From: a virus
IMG/VR virus record: IMGVR_UViG_3300020180_000066
Span: 1 to 35,046 of that record
Length of the DNA stretch: 35,046 nucleotides
Direction: 5' to 3' (one strand)
The notes under the pieces were generated by a model. That model did no database searches. It saw only the letters and a list, made by a program, of their open reading frames with translations, and had not been told where the DNA came from. Positions 20,133 to 29,005 of this stretch are shown here, piece by piece (positions within the stretch are counted from its first letter, which is position 1; every line of letters starts with the position of its first letter). The position numbers and the translations under genes were made by a program.

Positions 20133-20232
20133 TTGGTTAACTATATAGATAACTAGATAGTTAACTAGATAGTTAACCAAAATAGTTAACCAAGATAGAT
20201 AGCTAGAATTGTTAACCAAAATAGTTAACCAA
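20133..20232. repeat. Iteron array of ATAGTTAACCAA
   Basis: Six copies of a 12-mer: an inverted copy at 20133-20144, then direct copies at 20157 (two mismatches), 20169, 20182, 20208 (one mismatch) and 20221. Spacings are 12, 13, 26 and 13 bases. The last copy ends just before the AAGGAG of the next gene. Such arrays bind initiator or terminase-type proteins, or repressors. Confidence 0.75.
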
Positions 20233-20244
20233 GGAGAAACCAAA

Positions 20245-20592
20245 ATGTTAGACGCTAGACCCGAGAAGGCACTCTTAATGGCGATGCTAGAACGCGCCAT
20301 ACTGGATTTTTTAAAGAAAACCGAGTACTCCCCAGGCAGAACATCCGTTTACGAAAATCCTCAAGAGACAGCTAGTAGATGGCTGTTAGAGAGCGTAAGA
20401 GAGGCACCCTTTACCTTCATATGGACTTGCGATATGTTAGATCTCAATAAAGATTTAATAAGACAGAACATTATCGAGATTAAAGAAAGAGGTGAAAGTT
20501 TAAGGGCTAGCCACCTCTGGTCCGATGCCGTCTATGGTTGTCTTGAGCATGTTTACTCTTCCCCGAACGATGCAGAGTTGTATATTTGCTAA
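20245..20592 (+). CDS. Hypothetical protein upstream of terminase
   Basis: This is a 115-residue protein from ATG 20245, with AAGGAG ten bases upstream; the longer start at 20209 would run through the iterons. It is helical (LLMAMLERAILDFLKKTEY, 'ETASRWLLESVREAPFTFIW') with a stretch IRQNIIEIKERGESLR that could be a recognition helix. It is the first gene after the iteron array and sits before terS. I do not recognise it; a DNA-binding or packaging accessory protein is possible. Confidence 0.7.
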   Translation: MLDARPEKALLMAMLERAILDFLKKTEYSPGRTSVYENPQETASRWLLESVREAPFTFIWTCDMLDLNKDLIRQNIIEIKERGESLRASHLWSDAVYGCLEHVYSSPNDAELYIC

Positions 20593-20600
20593 GCGTGCTC

Positions 20601-20633
20601 ATAACAATTAGATAACAATGTTATAACAATGTT
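20601..20633. repeat. Three 11-bp direct repeats at the terS start
   Basis: ATAACAAT recurs at 20601, 20612 and 20623, exactly 11 bases apart, about one helical turn each. The third copy contains the first bases of the terS start codon (ATG 20629). Phased repeats beside terS are suitable for binding by the small terminase or for autoregulation. Confidence 0.6.
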
Positions 20634-20892
20634 TGAAAAAGGTAAGTCAGGGAACCCGGGCGGAAGACCAAAAATAGCACAGGAGGTTAAGTTACTCGCT
20701 CAAGCGTACAGTATCGAGGCCATAGAATATTTATATGCACTCATGAAGGATAAGAGCGCAGACCCTAAGACACGTAAATCCGCAGCGGATTCCATACTAG
20801 ACCGCGCCATTGGCAAGCCATCACAAGACATAGAGATAAGCGCAGATGCAGACCTCACAGCAATCCTCAACCTTACCCTCAAAGGGAAGTAG
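20629..20892 (+). CDS. Terminase small subunit-like protein
   Basis: This is an 87-residue protein. The N-terminus 'MFEKGKSGNPGGRPKIAQEV' is the KGxSGNPGGRPK motif (DUF5681-like) often found in phage proteins placed just before the large terminase. The rest is helical: 'AQAYSIEAIEYLYALMKDKS', 'KTRKSAADSILDRAIGKPSQ'. It is shorter than many small terminases but its position is typical. Phased repeats lie at its start. It overlaps the large terminase by 47 bases. Confidence 0.75.
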   Translation: MFEKGKSGNPGGRPKIAQEVKLLAQAYSIEAIEYLYALMKDKSADPKTRKSAADSILDRAIGKPSQDIEISADADLTAILNLTLKGK

Positions 20893-22396
20893 TTTAGATG
20901 TAGGCTTGTATCCGAGACAGATGCAAGCGCTATTAACCAACGCGACTAATTATCTATTCGGCGGTGCTTCCGAAGGCGGCAAGAGCTTCTTTGTGCGAAT
21001 TGCCTTAATTACTTGGTGCCACCTTATCCCAGGTTTAGAGACCTTTATTTATAGAAAGTATTATGCAGACGTAATATCCAACCACATGAACGGCCCAACA
21101 GGTTTTAGAGCGCTATTAAAACCCTGGGAGGAGGCGAAGATAGTTAAGATTACGGAAGACCAGGTTACCTGGACTAGAACCGGCTCAACTATTAGCCTAA
21201 AGGCAATCCAGTTGGCTAAGGACTTAGAGAAGCATCAAGGCATCGAGAAGCATGTATTAGTTTTGGAAGAATCGACGCAATTGCCAGAGGCTCATATATT
21301 AGGGTTAGAAGCCTGGACGCGAATGTCGCTAGATATGAAGGAGAAGCTTCCAGAGCAACTAAAGGACCTTTACCCGCATATAGCTTACGAAGATAGAAAG
21401 GCTTTATTCCCGCGCGTAATTAAGACCGCCAACCCGGTTGGCCTATCGGTTGGATACCATAAACGCAAGTATATATTACCGAGGCCAGCGTTCGAGATAG
21501 AAAAACTTGGTGCCTGGAAATACCAGTACATACCTTCTAAGATACTTGATAACCCCTCAGCCGACCCGGAAGCTCAGCGGGCGAGGTTATCAGAGCTAGG
21601 CGAGGCACAAGCTCGAGCTTATATTGAAGGCGACTGGACGGCGCCAACAGGGGACTTCTATGAAGAATACAACGACGAGATTCACGCCGTACCGAACTTC
21701 ATGCCGCCTTCCTATTGGTTTAAGTTTCGTACATTTGACTGGGGGGGGTCTGACCCCTTTGCTGTACTCTGGGCTTGCATTTCAGACGGCCAACCATTTC
21801 TTGACGAGAACGGCAAAGAGCGCTGGTTTCCGCTAGGTGCATTAATCTATTATCGCGAGTGGTACGGATGCGACCCTAACAAGCAATCTAGGGGGTTAAA
21901 CATGCGTAATGAAGACATTGCTAAAGGCATTGTAGAGAGCACGCCTGAGACTACTTGCGGAATTACTTTATCGGACAACTTTCCATTTGCTGACCGAGGC
22001 AGTTCAAAGAACGGCGCTAAATACACGATGGCCGATGACTTCTTCTCGAACGGTTGTCCCTTAACACTAGGCAACACGGCTAGGGTGTATGGATATAAAC
22101 AGATGCGGTCTAGGCTGCAGGGACAAGATGGATTCCCGATGATTTACATCTGCCATTCGTGTATATATCTTAGAGAGTACTTGCCAGCCCTACCAAGGCA
22201 CGCGACGAAGCCGGACGACGCAGCGGAATCGGGCGAAGCAACCCACGTAACCGACGCTGCTAGGTTGGGTTGTGCAGCGAAGCCGTTTATTAAGACGCAG
22301 AACATAGCTCTTCCCCCAAAGTTTAAAGTTGATAATGTATCCGCATCACCGAGCCAACTATTAAAGCTGATTAAAAAGCGTGACAGAAGAAGATAA
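20846..22396 (+). CDS. Terminase large subunit
   Basis: This is a 516-residue protein. Walker A is GGASEGGKS at residues 39-47, and Walker B LVLEE at 138-142. The RNase H-type nuclease domain has the acidic residues of TFDWGGSDPF (Asp298) and of GITLSDNFPF, plus DDAAESGEATHVTDAARLG near the C-terminus. It would cut and pump DNA into the prohead through the portal. The start lies inside terS; a conserved LYPRQ motif just after residue 20 requires a start at or near 20846. The portal start overlaps its end. Confidence 0.9.
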   Translation: MQTSQQSSTLPSKGSSLDVGLYPRQMQALLTNATNYLFGGASEGGKSFFVRIALITWCHLIPGLETFIYRKYYADVISNHMNGPTGFRALLKPWEEAKIVKITEDQVTWTRTGSTISLKAIQLAKDLEKHQGIEKHVLVLEESTQLPEAHILGLEAWTRMSLDMKEKLPEQLKDLYPHIAYEDRKALFPRVIKTANPVGLSVGYHKRKYILPRPAFEIEKLGAWKYQYIPSKILDNPSADPEAQRARLSELGEAQARAYIEGDWTAPTGDFYEEYNDEIHAVPNFMPPSYWFKFRTFDWGGSDPFAVLWACISDGQPFLDENGKERWFPLGALIYYREWYGCDPNKQSRGLNMRNEDIAKGIVESTPETTCGITLSDNFPFADRGSSKNGAKYTMADDFFSNGCPLTLGNTARVYGYKQMRSRLQGQDGFPMIYICHSCIYLREYLPALPRHATKPDDAAESGEATHVTDAARLGCAAKPFIKTQNIALPPKFKVDNVSASPSQLLKLIKKRDRRR

Positions 22397-24656
22397 GGGT
22401 CATACAGTAAGTTACTTGCATAAATGGATAACGGCTTCAAGGAAGGCTGCTAAGAACCATTGGCACGCAAGCAGGGCGGCCTACGCTGAATTTAATAAAG
22501 ACGGCGGGAAGCTCTCAACAAGTAAAGAAGCATTTAACATCAGCGAAGGCTGGTATCCGATCTATCATAGTTCAGTGAAGACAGTAGAGGCAGCATATTA
22601 TGCAAGGACGCCTAAGCTAACAACTAACCGCCTTTGGGATAATTCTGATGAGAGTATAATTAGGCGAAGCACATACCTAGAGAGACTAGGCGATAATCTT
22701 CTTAAATACTCACATATTGACGATGCAATGAGAGCGGCGGTGCAAGACTTTATCCATGCAGATAAGGCTACGGTACAGCTAGTTTATGAAGGCAGCGCCG
22801 TAGAATCACTGGAGAGAATCGGCCTAGAACAGCGTATCAATGACGATGGGGCTGCTGAATATTACGAGGGCGATAGTTCGTACCCTGATGAAGTATTCGA
22901 AGATGACGAGGGATATTTCTATAGTAAAAGCGCTAGCAAAATAGAGGGGCAGAAGATTTACCTGTCGCCACTGTGCTACGATGAAGTCCTACACAGCCCG
23001 GAAGCTAAGACCGAAGCAGAAATTACTATTAAAGCTTACAAGTTCAGCCTGACATGGGACGAAGTAAAACAGCGTTTTGGGGAAGAGAAGGCAACTAAAG
23101 TTAAGGACTTCTTTAAAGCTTCGAACTCTTACAAGTCGGACGATAGGGATTCAGACGAGACCCCAGAAGCGCCGGGTAAGTTTTTAGAAGGTTGGGAAGT
23201 TTATTGCAAGAAGACATATAAGGTCTACTGGGTTAATGAAGATTACAAAGACGATTGCCTCGACATCAAAGATTACATGTATGACTTGGAAGGCGTATTT
23301 CCATCACCTAAATTTAGAATAAGCTCTAAGCCTCCGAAGTCTCTCTACCCGACACCGGAATTTGTACACCTAAGAAATTTATTAGGCCAGCTTCATGAGC
23401 TACAGGACAAGATGTTTCGGGGAATTAAGACAATTGAGCGGAAGATTATTATTGATGGGGCAGAAAAGGATTTAATCCTAGCGCTCGAGAGTGCTGAGAA
23501 TGTTTACGTTGCTGCCGAAAACTTTCAAAGTATAGTCGAGAAAGGCGGAGTGGCTGGCATCTTACTTGACGTGCCCGTACGGGAATTCGTAGCAGCATTG
23601 ACAGAATTTACGCAGTTAAAGACTGAATTTAAAAACGAATTCTTCGAACACTTCGGTGTGCCGGATATCCTCAGAGGAATATCGGATGCGATGGAAACTG
23701 CAGCAGCGCAAGAAATTAAACAGGGCGCAGCTTATGACCGTTTTCGCTACAACAAAAAACAGCTAACAGACCTAGCCCGTGATGCAATCGAAATGATGAT
23801 AGACCTCGCGCTAAAGGTTTATGACGACCAGAAAATAGCACAAATCGTAGGCGGGAACATTCTAGACGCCGTGTTCTTAGAGGACTTAGCTTTTTTAAGA
23901 AATGACACTGAGCGGACGATAAGAATAGATATCGAGACAGATTCAACCAACTTTATTAACGAACAAGCGCAAGTGCAGCAGAAGACAGCAGTAACAACTA
24001 CGCTGGTACAAGGTATGCAGCAGATTTCAGCAATGCTTACTAACGGTCAACCTGAATATGCTGCCGTGTCTTTACATGCGCTAACCTCGCTTCTTGATTC
24101 AATGCCCGGCGGGAAGGCTTACGTCCAGGAGATGAAGGGATATACACAACAGCTTATAGAAAAAGCTATGCAGCCACCAGAAGCAACGCCACCTCCGCCT
24201 GATTATGAAGGCATGAAACAGCAGAACGCAGCTAATAAGATTCAGCTAGACAGTCAGAGTAAGATGAGAGAATTAGATCAAAGAGAATTCAAGTTACAGT
24301 TAGATCAACAGCAGCAGAACTTCGACCAACAAATTACAGCCCAGCAAGCGGCACTAAACGAGAGAGTCGAGCAGGCATACGAGATGATTGAATTTACGAA
24401 GCTCGAAATGGCCAAGATGTCAGAACAATTAGAAGCGGTTAATAAAGTAGAGGACAATAAGCGGTTAGAGAATCAGCAGGTGTTAGATACGATTGCAATA
24501 CTGCAATCTAAAGTAGACGCGCCAGTTAAGCCTACGACACCAAATATTACAGTAAATGTTGGTGGGGCTAAAAAGAAGGTTAAAGTTAAAAGAACCGCGG
24601 AAGGGCTAGAAGGCGAGAGCTTCGATTATGAAGATATCGCACCAGTAATTATATAA
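22380..24656 (+). CDS. Portal protein
   Basis: This is a 758-residue protein starting at GTG 22380, overlapping the terminase by 17 bases. The long N-terminal and central part (for example KTVEAAYYARTPKL, 'SPLCYDEVLHSPEAKTEAEI', FKNEFFEHFGVPDILRGISD) fits P22-type podoviral portals. The C-terminal 140 residues are a long coiled coil rich in Gln and Glu ('QLDQQQQNFDQQITAQQAAL'), then TVNVGGAKKKVKVKRTAEG. A coiled-coil barrel at the C-terminus is typical of large podoviral portals. It forms the dodecameric ring for DNA entry and the head-tail junction. Confidence 0.85.
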   Translation: MTEEDKGHTVSYLHKWITASRKAAKNHWHASRAAYAEFNKDGGKLSTSKEAFNISEGWYPIYHSSVKTVEAAYYARTPKLTTNRLWDNSDESIIRRSTYLERLGDNLLKYSHIDDAMRAAVQDFIHADKATVQLVYEGSAVESLERIGLEQRINDDGAAEYYEGDSSYPDEVFEDDEGYFYSKSASKIEGQKIYLSPLCYDEVLHSPEAKTEAEITIKAYKFSLTWDEVKQRFGEEKATKVKDFFKASNSYKSDDRDSDETPEAPGKFLEGWEVYCKKTYKVYWVNEDYKDDCLDIKDYMYDLEGVFPSPKFRISSKPPKSLYPTPEFVHLRNLLGQLHELQDKMFRGIKTIERKIIIDGAEKDLILALESAENVYVAAENFQSIVEKGGVAGILLDVPVREFVAALTEFTQLKTEFKNEFFEHFGVPDILRGISDAMETAAAQEIKQGAAYDRFRYNKKQLTDLARDAIEMMIDLALKVYDDQKIAQIVGGNILDAVFLEDLAFLRNDTERTIRIDIETDSTNFINEQAQVQQKTAVTTTLVQGMQQISAMLTNGQPEYAAVSLHALTSLLDSMPGGKAYVQEMKGYTQQLIEKAMQPPEATPPPPDYEGMKQQNAANKIQLDSQSKMRELDQREFKLQLDQQQQNFDQQITAQQAALNERVEQAYEMIEFTKLEMAKMSEQLEAVNKVEDNKRLENQQVLDTIAILQSKVDAPVKPTTPNITVNVGGAKKKVKVKRTAEGLEGESFDYEDIAPVII

Positions 24657-24665
24657 GGAGAGACA

Positions 24666-25073
24666 ATGTCGGCAAGTAATACAACAGAGAATGATATAGC
24701 AACGTATATTTTTGACACCACAGCGCCAGCATGGGCAGCTAATGGAAGCTTTTATATCCGACTGCACAGCGCAGACCCAGGCGAAGCGGGAACGGCGGTC
24801 ACAAGCGAAATCACATACACAGGTTACGACGGCGTAACGATTAGCAGGACCACGGGATTTACAATTTCGGGAAATGAGGCGAGTAACGCAGCGTTGGCGC
24901 AGTTCCCTCTGTGCTCAGCAGGAACAGCAACGGCCACACACTTTAGTATTTGCACCACTCAAAACGGCGCAGGTCAGATAATCGTCTCGGGCGCTTTATC
25001 GGCATCATTATCAATCAGCGCGGGGATTCAGCCGCAATTTAACACTGGTGAGTTAGACGTAGTAATTGATTAA
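24666..25073 (+). CDS. Small virion protein of the phage tail-fibre-associated type
   Basis: This is a 135-residue protein with AAGGAG six bases before its ATG. The beta-rich sequence FYIRLHSADPGEAGTAVTSE, GYDGVTISRTTGFTI, NAALAQFPLCSAGTATATHF and 'GQIIVSGALSASLSISAGIQ' matches a common family of small phage proteins ('LHtadPG ... vxFP') that is often labelled tail-fibre protein. Located between portal and capsid genes, a head-decoration or fibre role is possible. Confidence 0.7.
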   Translation: MSASNTTENDIATYIFDTTAPAWAANGSFYIRLHSADPGEAGTAVTSEITYTGYDGVTISRTTGFTISGNEASNAALAQFPLCSAGTATATHFSICTTQNGAGQIIVSGALSASLSISAGIQPQFNTGELDVVID

Positions 25074-25074
25074 T

Positions 25075-25935
25075 ATGGCTTTAGCGAACGTAAGGGCAAT
25101 GATAGACTCGGAGATAGAGGGTAGAATGCGACAATATGCGTGGCGCAAGACTCCTTCTCAAGTAACATCTTTAGGAATCTGGTTTGACTTATCAATGAGT
25201 CCGGGAATGCCTGTGCCTAAATATTGGTTTGACGCACCACCTGCAATAGCTAAGGTTATATCTCAATCAACAGACGGTGGAGTTTATCACGGCGCAAATG
25301 TTAGTCCACAAACTAAGTACATTAGACAACTAACAACTAGGGCTAGCGTAGTAACCGCGCTACCGATGACAATGATACTCTGTGATTATCTAATGTATTA
25401 TCCGAGTATAGATGATTCAGTAATAGAAGCCCAGTTGCTAGATAACACAACCACGATACCGCGATACACTGATGGTGCGGGAGTACAAGTAATTGCGGTA
25501 ACGGTGGCTGGACGAACGGGTGGACAAAGCTTTACTTTTAATTATACAAATTCAGAAGGCGCTACCGGCAGAATTTCACAAGTGATGGTGCAAAATGCAT
25601 TCTCAGCAATCGGCACTATTGCAATAAGCGATAGAGCTACGCTTGATTCCTATGGGCCGTTTTGTGGCCTACAGGACGGGGACAGCGGCGTAAGAAGCAT
25701 TGAGTCAGTGACAATGAACGGTGCGGATGTCGGACTGTTCACGCTGATATTAGTTAAACCCTTAGCGCAAACAGCGATTAAGGAGATTACGGCGCCTTAT
25801 GAAAAAGATTTCTTTCTAGCCGCCGGAAATCTCCCCGAAGTAAAAGATGACGCTTATTTAAGCTTTCTATGCGTGCCCAACGGCTCGCTATCGGCTACGG
25901 TTTTGATGGGCGATTTAAAAGTAATTTGGAATTAA
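25075..25935 (+). CDS. Virion structural protein, paralogue A
   Basis: This is a 286-residue protein. I use ATG 25075, nine bases after the alternative TTG 25066. Family landmarks are KYIRQLTTR, ILCDYLMYYPSID, IPRYTDGAGV, NYTNSEG, GLQDGDSGVRSIE, TLILVKPLA and NLPEVKDDAYLSFLC, ending GDLKVIWN. The same landmarks in the same order occur in the next gene, so the two are paralogues. The protein is beta-rich. Families with PRYTDGAGV and LQxGDxGV recur in phage structural modules next to the capsid genes. A decoration or collar/fibre role is likely but unproven. Confidence 0.75.
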   Translation: MALANVRAMIDSEIEGRMRQYAWRKTPSQVTSLGIWFDLSMSPGMPVPKYWFDAPPAIAKVISQSTDGGVYHGANVSPQTKYIRQLTTRASVVTALPMTMILCDYLMYYPSIDDSVIEAQLLDNTTTIPRYTDGAGVQVIAVTVAGRTGGQSFTFNYTNSEGATGRISQVMVQNAFSAIGTIAISDRATLDSYGPFCGLQDGDSGVRSIESVTMNGADVGLFTLILVKPLAQTAIKEITAPYEKDFFLAAGNLPEVKDDAYLSFLCVPNGSLSATVLMGDLKVIWN

Positions 25936-25944
25936 AGGAACTTT

Positions 25945-27117
25945 ATGGCGGGATTTACCAGCAACGATGCGATTATCGCAGCCTTAACTGCGGGGCAAAC
26001 ATTCAAAGCTAACTGGGGTAAGAACTTTAACTTTACAGCCGCAGCGGTAGCCAATGAATGGCATACGCTTTTTAGAGGCCAAGGCAACCCAGGCGCGGAC
26101 GCACTATTTAACACAGGTAGTAATCTAACATTTCAGGCAGTAAAGGATAATACTGCCAATGCTGGAGCGCTTCAACACGGCGGCAATGTTCAACCGACTT
26201 ATCACAAGTATCTACTTAACGGTTCATGTGTATCAGCCGCCGCAAACGTGGTACCTGCAACGGTGGCACTTGTAGATGTAATTGGATTCTACAGACTAAC
26301 AAGCGTTACTACTACCACTGCGCAAACGACAACTAACACGTTATCACAGTCGGACACCTTTACGGCTGTAGCGGGGACGGATACTTGTACATATACAAGT
26401 GAGGTAAACGTACCATCCAATATATTAACCGGAACGCGAGCAAGGCTAACAACTACAACAACACTGCCGGGAGGACTAGCCTTAGCTACTGATTACTATG
26501 TAATTAAAGTATCAAACACTACCTTTAAGTTAGCCACATCTTACGTAAACGCAGTAGCGGGAGCTGCAATCGATATTACTGATGCAGGCACGGGAACTCA
26601 CACAATATCATGGCTATTGCCACGTTACACAAACGGTGCGGGCGTACTAGCGATATTTTTTAATCCCAACGTCACGGCGATGGGGGCAGCAACTCCTAAC
26701 TTGTCATTAGGCTACACAAACAGCGCTCAGACAACTACAAGAGCAACGCCGACTGTATTGCCTATCGGCAAGACTGCAGCATCTAATAGTCATATATTAT
26801 ATACGGGCGCTACGGGAGCGGGTAAGTATAACTATCAAATGCCATTACAGGCTGGCGACGCGGGAGTAGCGGAAGTAAATACTATTCAAAATTCTATCAG
26901 TTACGTGTCGGGCGAGTACTGCGTTGCTTTAATTAAAGAGATAGCTAGGTTCCCCATATCAACATTAGGACTTGCGGCTGAGAGAAATTTTCTTTTCGAA
27001 ATGCCATCACTGCCAAGAATTTACGACGGGGCAGCTTTATACTTTCTTGTCGGGTCAGGCGTAGCGACTTCGGCAAACTCGGCTTTTTCAGGGCATCTAG
27101 ATCTAGCTTGGGGATAA
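25945..27117 (+). CDS. Virion structural protein, paralogue B, with inserted beta domain
   Basis: This is a 390-residue protein with AAAGGA six bases before its ATG. It shares the landmarks of the preceding gene: PTYHKYLL, LVDVIGFYRL, LPRYTNGAGV, LGYTNSAQ, PLQAGDAGVAEV, VALIKEIA, SLPRIYDGAALYFL and GHLDLAWG at the end. Between FYRLTSVTTTT and LPRYTNGAGV about 100 residues are added. Their core is NILTGTRARL, TTTLPGGLALATDYYVIKVS, TFKLATSYVNAVAGAAIDIT and GTGTHTI. This insert resembles a repeat domain common in phage fibre and adhesion proteins. It would stand out from the virion surface and may bind something. Confidence 0.75.
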   Translation: MAGFTSNDAIIAALTAGQTFKANWGKNFNFTAAAVANEWHTLFRGQGNPGADALFNTGSNLTFQAVKDNTANAGALQHGGNVQPTYHKYLLNGSCVSAAANVVPATVALVDVIGFYRLTSVTTTTAQTTTNTLSQSDTFTAVAGTDTCTYTSEVNVPSNILTGTRARLTTTTTLPGGLALATDYYVIKVSNTTFKLATSYVNAVAGAAIDITDAGTGTHTISWLLPRYTNGAGVLAIFFNPNVTAMGAATPNLSLGYTNSAQTTTRATPTVLPIGKTAASNSHILYTGATGAGKYNYQMPLQAGDAGVAEVNTIQNSISYVSGEYCVALIKEIARFPISTLGLAAERNFLFEMPSLPRIYDGAALYFLVGSGVATSANSAFSGHLDLAWG

Positions 27118-28092
27118 ATGCTATTAGGCAATTATAATATATTTAACAATAATCCTGGTAGGGCAATCGGTGGGCCAACCGACCCAGCCAAATGGATGAA
27201 GTCAGGAACGGCACATAATTACTATACCGGCGGACACGTAGTATCAGGGGAGACAGATAAATCAGGGTTTAACACGGGCTATCTACCGCCATACTCTTGG
27301 ATATTGCCTCCTAAATCTGGCGGCCTATCATCACATAGAAGCGCTATTATTAACTTTGTAAGTACGCCGAGTTTAGCGGGCGGAAAGCCGGGAGTAGGGG
27401 CGGCAACAATAACATTCTCGCAAACAGATACTGGATTATTAGTAGTGTCAGGCTCAGGCTCGGCAACTATAACCTTTAGTTCAGTAGCGTCAATCCTAGC
27501 CGCCTTATCAGTAATAGGCTCGGCAACTATAACGCTATCCGGGACAGCAGAGTTATTAGCTAAGGCATATTTAGCAGGTAATACAACTATAACGCTTAGC
27601 CCTACGGCTATAAGGTACGCAATTGGGTACATGTCAGGACTGTCAACCTCAGAAACAGAATTCTCAGCCGCGGCATTAGCTCAAGCAGTATGGGATGCGG
27701 CAACAGCCGCGTACGCTAACCCCGGCAGCTTTGGGCAGGCAATGGCTGCAGCAGGAAGTGCAGGTGACCCGTGGTCTACTAACATCCCAGGTGCTTACGT
27801 GGCTGGACAAGCTGGATACTTAGTCGGCAATCAAGTATTAACGGAGGACGACATAACTAAGATTGCAGATATTATCTTAAGACGTGCAACATCAAGCGTT
27901 GAGGCAAGCGCGAACGGCGATGCGCTATCAGTAAGAAGTCTATATGGAATGATAGCTCAAGGCACGCATAAGACAAGCATAGCAGGCGCAACTCTAACGA
28001 TTACTAAATCAAATGAATCAACAACCTTAGGAACTAGAACAATTACAACAAGCGCTACAGCGGAACCAATAACGGGGTTGGATACAGATTAA
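27118..28092 (+). CDS. Virion structural protein with repeated beta motifs
   Basis: This is a 324-residue protein starting directly after the previous stop. The opening LLGNYNIFNNNPGRAIGGPT is a motif seen at the start of phage structural proteins. Residues about 95-165 contain four repeats of a GSATITLSG-like unit with intervening hydrophobic turns. The middle (AALAQAVWDAATAAYANPGS, FGQAMAAAG) recalls helical linkers in tail proteins. It has no signal peptide. A surface or fibre-like role is inferred. Confidence 0.65.
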   Translation: MLLGNYNIFNNNPGRAIGGPTDPAKWMKSGTAHNYYTGGHVVSGETDKSGFNTGYLPPYSWILPPKSGGLSSHRSAIINFVSTPSLAGGKPGVGAATITFSQTDTGLLVVSGSGSATITFSSVASILAALSVIGSATITLSGTAELLAKAYLAGNTTITLSPTAIRYAIGYMSGLSTSETEFSAAALAQAVWDAATAAYANPGSFGQAMAAAGSAGDPWSTNIPGAYVAGQAGYLVGNQVLTEDDITKIADIILRRATSSVEASANGDALSVRSLYGMIAQGTHKTSIAGATLTITKSNESTTLGTRTITTSATAEPITGLDTD

Positions 28093-28547
28093 TGGCAGCA
28101 GTTTTTCAAAATTATTTACATGCGATTTACGGCTTGCCGGGCGGGTTGATAGTCACTAGTAACGTATCGACCGGTATAATTCATGGGAAGGCCAACCCTC
28201 ACGCTGGCTTTCAGATTACACGACCTCCTCGAAATTTCGAAATAAAGAAAAAGTTAAAGAAGAAGCTTCAAAAACCTTTACTTGAAAAGCTAGAAACAAG
28301 ACCGAGCGCACTTGAATATTCAGACGAGTTACAAAGAGCTGTTCTAGATCTAAAAGCACTATCAGAGGCAATCGACTTAATAGGAATTAAAATTGCGGAA
28401 TTTAAACTATCGCAGCAAATGGAAGCAATAGATCGGATGCTAGCACAGCAAGCCCTGTTAGAGGTTCAGAAACAATCGCTGGCCATGGTTGTGTTAGAAA
28501 TGGAAGAAGAAGAACATCTAATATTAATGATGCTAATGGATGATTGA
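28092..28547 (+). CDS. Hypothetical coiled-coil protein in structural module
   Basis: This is a 151-residue protein whose ATG overlaps the upstream TAA. The N-terminal 45 residues are hydrophobic and Gly-rich; the rest is helical and charged (EIKKKLKKKLQKPLLEKLET, 'EYSDELQRAVLDLKALSEAI', 'AIDRMLAQQALLEVQKQSLA'), ending in an acidic, Met/Leu-rich tail. It may act as an assembly chaperone or scaffold accessory. No family recognised. Confidence 0.65.
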   Translation: MAAVFQNYLHAIYGLPGGLIVTSNVSTGIIHGKANPHAGFQITRPPRNFEIKKKLKKKLQKPLLEKLETRPSALEYSDELQRAVLDLKALSEAIDLIGIKIAEFKLSQQMEAIDRMLAQQALLEVQKQSLAMVVLEMEEEEHLILMMLMDD

Positions 28548-29005
28548 TGACAGAGATTAGAAGCAAGGTGCACAATTACGGGAACGATAAGGAATCCGAT
28601 TGGCCAAGTCAATTCGGCACCGGAGGAAAGGGTTTGTATAAACGTTGTCCAGTAACGGGAGAGATGAAACTAGCACATGAAATAGTGCCAGACAGATATC
28701 ATTATGTGATTCAAGACACCTTTAAAGAGCCTGTACAATCTATGACAGGATCGGATCTTATCACGGATTCTAAATCGGCATTAAGGCAAGATTATAAAAA
28801 GCATGGGTACGTAGAAGCCCAGACAACATATGAACGGAAGTCAGTTCATAACGATAAATTAGAGAGAGCGGCTGATAGAAAAGACGATATAGAGCGAGCT
28901 TACGCGGATGTCAAATATGACAAGATAAAGTTTAGTGATTTAGAAAAAGAAACATTTAAACGAGAGGACAGAGCATGGCAGGATTACCAGAAGAGACGGA
29001 AGTAG
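28547..29005 (+). CDS. Conserved head-module protein, possibly zinc-ribbon related
   Basis: This is a 152-residue protein. ATG 28547 overlaps the previous stop (TGATG). The pattern KRCPVTGEM, 'YHYVIQDTFKEPVQSMTGSD', SKSALRQDYKKHGYVEA is seen in a small phage family found before the scaffold and capsid genes, related to FmdB-like zinc ribbon proteins; here only one of the Cys is present. The C-terminus is charged and helical. Role unknown; assembly is likely from context. Confidence 0.65.
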   Translation: MTEIRSKVHNYGNDKESDWPSQFGTGGKGLYKRCPVTGEMKLAHEIVPDRYHYVIQDTFKEPVQSMTGSDLITDSKSALRQDYKKHGYVEAQTTYERKSVHNDKLERAADRKDDIERAYADVKYDKIKFSDLEKETFKREDRAWQDYQKRRK

